From the NCBI GenBank assembly GCA_003648455.1, contig QMPG01000033.1:1-17098 (forward strand): a stretch of DNA of 17,098 nucleotides, read 5' to 3'. Source of the DNA: Bacteroidota bacterium. Lineage in GTDB: Bacteria; Bacteroidota; Bacteroidia; Bacteroidales; B39-G9. A program made the position numbers and the translations under genes. Shown here one piece after another: positions 1 to 6,312 of this stretch (position 1 is its first letter; every line of letters begins with the position of its first letter). Below the pieces are notes generated by a model. That model did no database searches. It had not been told where the DNA came from and saw only the letters and a list, made by a program, of their open reading frames with translations.

Positions 1-220
1 ACTCTAAAACATTTAACGATTGAACAATTTATTTCTTTATGATCTCTTTGTTTTTTCACCGCAAAGACGCAGAGACGCAAAGAAGTTTTTAATTAATTCA
101 ATTTCATACTCTAAAATTTTCAACAATTAAACAATTCATTTCTCTGTGATTCTCTGTGCTCTCTGTGGTTTTATTTTTTTCACCGCAAAGACGCAATTTT
201 TTTTATATTTCACGCAAAGT
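1..220. repeat. Two imperfect direct copies of an intergenic repeat (ACTCTAAAA ... CACCGCAAAGACGCA)
   Basis: Copy one runs from about 1 to 84 and copy two from about 108 to 196. Both begin ACTCTAAAA, continue through an AT-rich stretch with AACAATT and ATTTCT, and end in CACCGCAAAGACGCA. Copy one then carries a second AGACGCAAAGAA unit, and a fragment CACGCAAAG follows at 211-219. Inside copy two, 141-170 holds three 10-bp units based on TCTCTGTG. No reading frame of interest crosses the region. It looks like non-coding repeated DNA of the kind scattered between genes in environmental Bacteroidota; its function is unknown. Confidence 0.6.
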
Positions 221-223
221 ATC

Positions 224-279
224 CCTGTCTCCCCATCGCATTTTCGCCCCGTCGCCCTTTCGCCAAGTCGCCCCGTCGC
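224..279. repeat. Octanucleotide tandem repeat (NNNNTCGC)
   Basis: Six consecutive 8-bp units, each ending TCGC, occupy 232-279: cccaTCGC, attttCGC, cccgTCGC, cctttCGC, caagTCGC, cccgTCGC. A degenerate unit, cctgTCTC, precedes them at 224-231. The tract is much richer in G+C than its surroundings. It ends 18 bp from the stop codon of the minus-strand kinase-RapZ gene, so it would lie in that gene's 3' untranslated region. An antisense open frame crosses it but has repeat-derived, protein-unlike composition. Confidence 0.7.
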
Positions 280-297
280 CAATATAACCCAAAATTC

Positions 298-1746
298 TTA
301 ATTTCCAACTCTAAACTCTGAGCTGTCAACAACCGTATGATGAATAACAACATTAACATTATATTTATTTTCGATATGCTTAGCGAAATTTTCAGCACAA
401 AAAACCGAACGATGTTGTCCACCGGTACAGCCAAAATTAACCATAAGATTCGAGAAATTTCTTTCAATATATATTTCAACCGACGAATCAACAATAGAAT
501 AAATCTTCTCCAAGAAATTGAATATTTGTTTATCTTTTTTAAAAAAATCAATTACTTGTTTGTCTTTTCCTGTTAGCTGTTTATATTCGTCATATCTGCC
601 CGGATTGGAATTTGCCCTGCAATCGAAAACAAAGCCGCCACCGTTTCCCGATATATCGATAGGAATACCTTTTTTGTATGAAAAACTTGTAATTGTAACT
701 GTAAGTTTATCCGATTTTTTAATGTCTTGTTTAACAGTAAGTTCTTGCGAATTTATAATTTGATTTAAAACATTATTCAAAGCAGGTATTTTAATCGGGA
801 TATTAATTTTTTTTAACACATGTTTAAGGTTTTCAATGGCATAAGGGATGCTTTGAATGAAATATGATTTTTTTTCGTAAAACCCTCTGTAACCATAAGC
901 TCCAAGCACCTGAATAATTCTAATAAGAACATAAGCATAGTAAAATTTGATAAATTCTTTTTCATCAATATCAGTTAGGTCTTTAGCTTTGATAATATAA
1001 TAATTAAGAAGCTCATCTCTAATGTTTTGCGGTAAATCAGCTTTAGCTTGATATAGCAAAGAAGCTAAATCGTATTGTAAAGCACCTTTTCTGCCTCCTT
1101 GATAATCAATAAAGTAAGTAGTGTAATTATGAAGCATTATATTTCGTGATTGAAAATCGCGATACATAAAATAATTGCAGTCTGTTGTGAGCAAATAGTC
1201 GGCAAGTTTATTAAAATCATCTTCAAGCTCCTGCTCGTCGAAATTGATTTTTGCCAGTTTCAGAAAATAGTATTTAAAATAATTCAAATCCCATAAAATT
1301 GATTGCTTGTCGAATGAGGCACGAGGGTAACAACCATTATAATTAATATCTCCGGTAGCGCCAACTTGAAATTTAAGCAGTTGCTCAATAACATCTTTGT
1401 AAATATTTAAGATTTGTTTTTCGCTAGTTTCCGGTTCATGAATAAAATTAAAAAGAGTGTAGTCGCCTAAGTCCTGAATCAGATAAATATTGTTAGACAA
1501 ATCTGCATCATAAATTTGTGGAACATTTAGTTCGTTTTTTAAAAAAGTTTTTGTGAATTCTATAAAAGCAATATTTTCTTTTTTGTTATTATTAAAAACA
1601 CCAATAGCAGTTTTATTTTTACTAATTATTCTATAATATATTCGGTTTGAACCCGATTGTGGTAATTTGTATGAACCAGTTGATTTTTCGCCTGCCCATT
1701 TTTCAAATAATGATATTAAACTTGACAGGTGTTTATTAGTAGTCAT
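298..1746 (-). CDS. APH-family sugar kinase fused to RapZ C-terminal domain
   Basis: A 482-residue cytoplasmic protein with two domains. Residues about 30-310 form an aminoglycoside-phosphotransferase-like kinase fold: a nucleotide-loop segment SGSNRIYYR (31-39), the catalytic loop YRDFQSRN with Asp197 and Asn202, the metal-binding IDYQGG with Asp214, and DLASLL (226-231). This arrangement resembles the amino-sugar kinase AmgK, which phosphorylates N-acetylmuramate or N-acetylglucosamine at C1. Residues 348-470 match the C-terminal domain of RapZ: SFSYKKGIP, then DCRANSNPG, then LTGKD, and the hallmark GCTGGQHRS at 439-447. In Escherichia coli that domain binds glucosamine-6-phosphate and small RNAs. 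The N-terminal P-loop ATPase half of RapZ is absent. The start is ATG at 1746, close behind a TAnnTTTG box. A role in cell-wall amino-sugar metabolism or its sensing is an inference; substrate and RNA binding are unknown. Confidence 0.85.
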   Translation of the reverse strand: MTTNKHLSSLISLFEKWAGEKSTGSYKLPQSGSNRIYYRIISKNKTAIGVFNNNKKENIAFIEFTKTFLKNELNVPQIYDADLSNNIYLIQDLGDYTLFNFIHEPETSEKQILNIYKDVIEQLLKFQVGATGDINYNGCYPRASFDKQSILWDLNYFKYYFLKLAKINFDEQELEDDFNKLADYLLTTDCNYFMYRDFQSRNIMLHNYTTYFIDYQGGRKGALQYDLASLLYQAKADLPQNIRDELLNYYIIKAKDLTDIDEKEFIKFYYAYVLIRIIQVLGAYGYRGFYEKKSYFIQSIPYAIENLKHVLKKINIPIKIPALNNVLNQIINSQELTVKQDIKKSDKLTVTITSFSYKKGIPIDISGNGGGFVFDCRANSNPGRYDEYKQLTGKDKQVIDFFKKDKQIFNFLEKIYSIVDSSVEIYIERNFSNLMVNFGCTGGQHRSVFCAENFAKHIENKYNVNVVIHHTVVDSSEFRVGN

Positions 1747-1757
1747 AATTTTTTACA

Positions 1758-1765
1758 CAAAATTA
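1758..1765 (-). promoter_or_regulatory. Candidate -7 box (TAATTTTG) for the kinase-RapZ gene
   Basis: On the minus strand the 8-mer TAATTTTG fits the Bacteroidota primary-sigma consensus TAnnTTTG. It lies 11 nt before the ATG at 1746, which would give a very short leader of about 5 nt. No clear TTG element is seen about 20 nt upstream, so this is tentative. Confidence 0.35.
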
Positions 1766-1855
1766 ATTAATTTTTTTAACTAGTTTAAGTATATTTACTG
1801 AAATGTTAATCCAATGCCTAAGTTAATCTTTATGCGAAGGAAGCAAAAAATAAAA

Positions 1856-1886
1856 TTGAGAAAAACAGAATAAATGGTTAAATTTG
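1856..1886 (+). promoter_or_regulatory. Bacteroidota-type promoter for the DUF433 gene
   Basis: TTG at 1856-1858, a 20-nt spacer and TAAATTTG at 1879-1886 match the TTG-N19-21-TAnnTTTG promoter consensus. Transcription would begin near 1893, about 10 nt before the ATG at 1903. Confidence 0.55.
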
Positions 1887-1902
1887 TATAAAATTAAAAT
1901 TT

Positions 1903-2127
1903 ATGATACAATTTAATAAATACATAGAAATAAATACAGAAAAAAGATTTGGAAAACCAATTATAAAAGGCACACGAATTTCCGTTTATGATGTTCTTTC
2001 GTGGTTGTCAAACGGAATGATACGAGAAGAAATTATAGCAGATTATCCTGAATTAAAAGAAAATCAAATAAATGCTTGCCTGTCATTTGCTGCAAACAAA
2101 GAACGAAGATATTTATATGCCTCATGA
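1903..2127 (+). CDS. DUF433 family protein (antitoxin-like)
   Basis: A 74-residue protein that is almost entirely a DUF433 domain. The family pattern is clear: an N-terminal beta strand and RFGKPIIKGTRISVYDVL (residues 15-32), where GKPxIxGTRI is the signature, then a helix with the WLSNGM and EEIIADYPELKENQI segments. DUF433 proteins have a winged-helix-like fold and are commonly the antitoxin half of a two-gene module whose second gene encodes a DUF5615 (PIN-like) protein, usually overlapping the antitoxin stop. Here an ATG does overlap the stop (ATGA at 2124-2127), but that frame closes after five codons (MTSKF), so no intact partner follows. A good promoter lies just upstream. The protein is probably a DNA-binding orphan; its target is unknown. 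Confidence 0.85.
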   Translation: MIQFNKYIEINTEKRFGKPIIKGTRISVYDVLSWLSNGMIREEIIADYPELKENQINACLSFAANKERRYLYAS

Positions 2128-2304
2128 CAAGTAAATTTTGATACACAATTTGTCCTGATTTTCAGGGAAGGGAATGATTATATAATGAAATTTGAAACTT
2201 GAAATTAGGAATTTTTTTTTATATACACCAAATTTTAATTTCTTAACTGAATTTTCCTGAACTATAAATAATTACAAATCAGCTAAATCCAAAAATATAA
2301 ACAA

Positions 2305-5300
2305 ATGAAAAAAATAATTTTGTTGTTTTTATTTATTACAATATTTTTTGTTTCTAATGTAAATGCACAAAAGCAGCGTTTACAATTTGAGCAAATTACT
2401 AACAAAAGCGGTAGGTCTTTAGGTTTTATTACAGGAATAGTTCAAGATAATTTGGGGTTTATGTGGTTTTCAACGCGAAGTGGATTAGTTCGTTATGATG
2501 GCTACGATTATAAATTATTTAAAAAGAACCCTAAAGACTCTACTTCATTGCCATATAACGATATTGCAAATATTTATTATGATAAATCAGGCGTTTTATG
2601 GTTACTGCATTACGACCAGTATTTTCCTTTTAAAGATGAGAAATTAAATTTCGATTACGATTCTATTACCAAACATCATTTTGATTTACAAGCAAAAATT
2701 ATTGAAGATAATAACAATAATTTATGGATTGGTCCAAGCGAAAAAGGATTATTAAAATTTAATAAATTAACTAAGCAGTCTGAGTATTTTAAACAATCGT
2801 TACCATTATATTCACCTAATGCTTTGTCTTATGTCGATTCGTTTATTGTTTCGCAAACTGCCACATGCAAATTAGTTGATATTGGTAATGATGCAGATAC
2901 ATCAATAATTTTTGAATTAAAAGAAGATAAAGACATTTTAGTTGTTTCAGCCGGTGAAGCAGACAACAGTACATTGTACGATTATGGATTTATTAGTCAA
3001 AATAACAAGACTATTTGGCAAATGAACTATAAAAAACTTAAGTATGCAGGTGGCTCTACAAAGAATAAAGTTCAAATTGATTTATTAAAACTTAAAAAAG
3101 GGAAGTATAAGTTAAACTACAAATCAGACAATTCAAATTCCTCGGAAAAATGGGACGGAGAACCACCCGATAAGGTTAATTTTTATGGCATACAATTGTT
3201 TTGTTTGTCGCCAAATCAAAAAGAGTATTTTAAACAAAACATTATTAAAGATTATTACCCAGATAATTATATCTCATCAAACTCAATAAAAGATTTGTTA
3301 ATCGACAATAATGGTAGTTTTTGCTTTCTTTCCGATAAGGGAATTCACAAATATGTTAAAGAAAAAAATACTTTTATTAATTATAATATAGATTATTGTA
3401 AGCTATTAGGCAGTGATTTTGAAAGTTCTTATTTAATGTTTTATCAGGATAATGAAAATGATTTTTGGATTGGAACAAATACAGGCTTAATTAAATATAA
3501 TATTGATGAAAATAAATTCAGAGTATTTAAAAATTCAAATATCAAATCAGTATTAACAAGCAATACAATTTATACAATTTATCAGGACAATGACCGAAAT
3601 ATATGGGTTGGAACAGATAATGGATTAAATATATATGATAAAAAGAAAGATATTTTTTATAAGTATACTGCTGATAATGAAAACAGATTGTATGACAATA
3701 AAATAATTAAATTTTATGATGATAAATCGAATAATTTGTGGGTAGCAACATTTGAAGGTTTAAATAGATTGAAAAAATCAAGGTTCAAGCACTATAATCT
3801 TGATGTTGAAAGGTATGCGCAGTATCCTGTTTGCATTGATAAGAAAAAGACGATTTGGTATAGAGGAAAAGATAACTTATTGTATAGTTATAACTTGAGA
3901 AATAAGGCAATAAGAAAATTTCCCATCAGTAAGAATTTTTTTAATTATGATAAAACATTTAATGTTAGAGATTATTATTTTAACGATATTTTTGAAGATA
4001 GTCAATACAATTTGTGGATTTCTGTTGATAACGGATTAATTAATTTTAACCGAATATCGAAAAGAGTAACCGACAGTGTCAGAATTAATGCAGTAGTAGT
4101 AAACAACGATAGTGTGAAGAATAAGGTTTGCACTATGGCTGAAGATTTATATAACAACTTATGGCTCTTTTCGTTAGATGGAATATATCATTATAATAGA
4201 ATAAAACATAAAATAACAGATTTTGTAAGCTTTAAGCTTAATTATGAAGATATTTTTGAGGTAGATAAAAAGTTTATAAAATTTGTTCTATTAACAAAAA
4301 AAGGAGACTTTTTAATTAGAACAACCAATGGAGTTTATAAATTTAACCCCAAACAAAAAAAAATAGAACATATTCTGAAATTTGACGAAGAGATAAGATA
4401 TACTTCTTTAACCGAAGGGAATATTTATCAAGCTTACGATGGAAATATTTGGGTTGCTGCTTTACCTAATTTATATGAGATAGACAAAGATTTCAAATTA
4501 AAAAAATATGAAATTAATGATTGTCCTGATTTAGGATTTTGTAATGTTTACCAAGATAAAGACAGTCTGATATGGATTTATACCAATAATGGCTTGTATA
4601 AATTTGATAAAAATAAAAATGAATTCAGGCTATACACAATTGATGATGGGTTGGTAGATAACAGTATTAATGGAATGCTTGATGATGGACGCAATAATTT
4701 ATGGATAACCAGTCTAAAAGGTTTAACAAAATTTGAAAAAAGCGATGAAACTTGTGTTAATTTTTTTCGAGCTTCTGATTTTACATCATATTATTTTTTA
4801 GGAAATCCAGATAGATTTAAATCTCCAAAGGGAGAAGTAATTTTGTTTACAAATAAAGGTTTCTTAAAATTTTTCCCAGATAGCATTAATAATAACAAAC
4901 CAAATGTAGTAGTCGATAATTTCACATTATTCGGTAAAGAATATAAATTTGACAGTTTAATTTATCAAAAGAAATTTATAAAGTTAAAGTATAATCAAAA
5001 CTTTTTAGCTTTTGAATTTTCAGCTTTAGATTACACCGACCCATCTAAAAATAAATATTCGTATTTTCTTGAAGGATTGGATGTTAACTGGACAAATTGT
5101 GATGCAAATAACCGTAAAGCAACATATACCGGTTTGCCTCCCGGAGATTATATTTTTAGACTGAAAGGCTCTAATAGTGATAATGTTTGGAATGAAGAAG
5201 GAGTAAATGTTAAAATATTAATAACACCGCCGTGGTGGAGAACAACTGTTGCTTATATTTTATATGTTCTTATTGCATTGTTTTCATTATATATCTTTAT

Positions 5301-6165
5301 TCATACCAGAGAAAAAAAATTGATTAGAGAGAAAATGATTCTTGAGCAAAAAGTAGCTGAGAGAACAGCAGAAGTAGTAAAACAAAGAGACCAAATTGCT
5401 GAACAAAAGAAAAGTATAACAGATAGTATTCAATATGCAAGCAGAATTCAAAGGGCTTTATTGCCATCTGAAGAATACAGGGAAGAAATATTACCGGAGC
5501 ATTTTATTTTGTTCCGTCCTCGGGATATTGTCAGTGGCGATTATTATTGGATGAAGCAAAAAAACGGTAAAACAATTGTTGTTGCCGCAGACTGTACAGG
5601 GCATGGTGTGCCGGGAGCTTTTATGAGCATGCTCGGAGTTGCTTTTTTAAACGAGATTGCTAACAGAGAAGATATTAATGATGCAAATGAAATATTGAAC
5701 AGTTTACGTAATCATGTGATTAAAGCTTTGCATCAAACCGGGAAAGAAGGAGAATCGAAAGACGGAATGGATATTGCTCTATGCCTTATTGATGATGACA
5801 GAAAAAAATTACAATTTGCAGGTGCTTACAATCCATTGTACTTGATTCGGAATAATGAATTAATACAGGTTAAAGCCGACCGTATGCCAATTGGATTTTA
5901 TTTTAAAGAAGGAATTGATTTTAAAAACAATGAAGTTGAGCTAGAAAAAGATGATAAATTATATATCTTTTCTGATGGATTTGCAGATCAGTTTGGAGGA
6001 GAGACAGGACGAAAATTTATGTCTAAGAAATTTAAACAATTACTTATTGATATTAATCAAAAACCAATGAGCGAACAGCATGACATCTTAAATGAAACAA
6101 TTGATAACTGGAGAGGTGATATTGAACAAATTGATGATGTTTTAATTATTGGATTGAAAATATAA
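2305..6165 (+). CDS. Membrane sensor: double propeller, Y_Y_Y domain, SpoIIE/PP2C phosphatase
   Basis: A 1286-residue protein. A signal peptide (1-21, ending NVNA) is followed by about 14 two-component-regulator propeller units, recognisable by repeated D-x-x-x-N-x-W-hydrophobic ... GL-x-x-[FY] patterns such as NLWITSLKGLTKF. That is enough for two seven-bladed beta-propellers. Residues about 185-310 interrupt the first propeller with a different domain (see findings). A Y_Y_Y immunoglobulin-like domain (893-977) precedes one transmembrane helix (about 982-1002), a coiled coil, and a C-terminal SpoIIE/PP2C-type phosphatase with SGDYYW (Asp1079), DCTGHGVPGAFMSM (Asp1096), SDGFADQF (Asp1224) and DDVLIIG (Asp1278), the usual metal-binding aspartates. 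By family knowledge it senses an extracellular or periplasmic ligand and dephosphorylates a cytoplasmic serine/threonine phosphoprotein. There is no histidine kinase or DNA-binding domain, and no anti-sigma or STAS partner is encoded nearby, so the output target is unknown. Confidence 0.92.
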   Translation: MKKIILLFLFITIFFVSNVNAQKQRLQFEQITNKSGRSLGFITGIVQDNLGFMWFSTRSGLVRYDGYDYKLFKKNPKDSTSLPYNDIANIYYDKSGVLWLLHYDQYFPFKDEKLNFDYDSITKHHFDLQAKIIEDNNNNLWIGPSEKGLLKFNKLTKQSEYFKQSLPLYSPNALSYVDSFIVSQTATCKLVDIGNDADTSIIFELKEDKDILVVSAGEADNSTLYDYGFISQNNKTIWQMNYKKLKYAGGSTKNKVQIDLLKLKKGKYKLNYKSDNSNSSEKWDGEPPDKVNFYGIQLFCLSPNQKEYFKQNIIKDYYPDNYISSNSIKDLLIDNNGSFCFLSDKGIHKYVKEKNTFINYNIDYCKLLGSDFESSYLMFYQDNENDFWIGTNTGLIKYNIDENKFRVFKNSNIKSVLTSNTIYTIYQDNDRNIWVGTDNGLNIYDKKKDIFYKYTADNENRLYDNKIIKFYDDKSNNLWVATFEGLNRLKKSRFKHYNLDVERYAQYPVCIDKKKTIWYRGKDNLLYSYNLRNKAIRKFPISKNFFNYDKTFNVRDYYFNDIFEDSQYNLWISVDNGLINFNRISKRVTDSVRINAVVVNNDSVKNKVCTMAEDLYNNLWLFSLDGIYHYNRIKHKITDFVSFKLNYEDIFEVDKKFIKFVLLTKKGDFLIRTTNGVYKFNPKQKKIEHILKFDEEIRYTSLTEGNIYQAYDGNIWVAALPNLYEIDKDFKLKKYEINDCPDLGFCNVYQDKDSLIWIYTNNGLYKFDKNKNEFRLYTIDDGLVDNSINGMLDDGRNNLWITSLKGLTKFEKSDETCVNFFRASDFTSYYFLGNPDRFKSPKGEVILFTNKGFLKFFPDSINNNKPNVVVDNFTLFGKEYKFDSLIYQKKFIKLKYNQNFLAFEFSALDYTDPSKNKYSYFLEGLDVNWTNCDANNRKATYTGLPPGDYIFRLKGSNSDNVWNEEGVNVKILITPPWWRTTVAYILYVLIALFSLYIFIHTREKKLIREKMILEQKVAERTAEVVKQRDQIAEQKKSITDSIQYASRIQRALLPSEEYREEILPEHFILFRPRDIVSGDYYWMKQKNGKTIVVAADCTGHGVPGAFMSMLGVAFLNEIANREDINDANEILNSLRNHVIKALHQTGKEGESKDGMDIALCLIDDDRKKLQFAGAYNPLYLIRNNELIQVKADRMPIGFYFKEGIDFKNNEVELEKDDKLYIFSDGFADQFGGETGRKFMSKKFKQLLIDINQKPMSEQHDILNETIDNWRGDIEQIDDVLIIGLKI

Positions 6166-6312
6166 ATTTATGCCTAATCCACCCGAATTTTAAAGTGACC
6201 TATTATTTATGTTGTTTCATAAAAATTTTTAGCATCTAACAAAATAATATTGTAAATTGCATTGTAATTTTTAATCTTTTAGATATTAATTAAATACAAA
6301 AATTCTTAACAC

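Noticed and set aside
210..551. Open reading frame on the minus strand crossing the octamer repeat
   Set aside because: It overlaps the kinase-RapZ gene in another frame, and its C-terminal third is a translated tandem repeat; there is no start context or domain.
2150..2168. Terminator TCCTGA/TCAGGG after the DUF433 gene
   Set aside because: The stem is only six pairs with one wobble and is not followed by a T-run.
6250..6279. Promoter for the transglutaminase-like gene (TTG, 19 nt, TAATCTTT)
   Set aside because: The -7 element differs from TAnnTTTG at two positions including the G; too weak to list.
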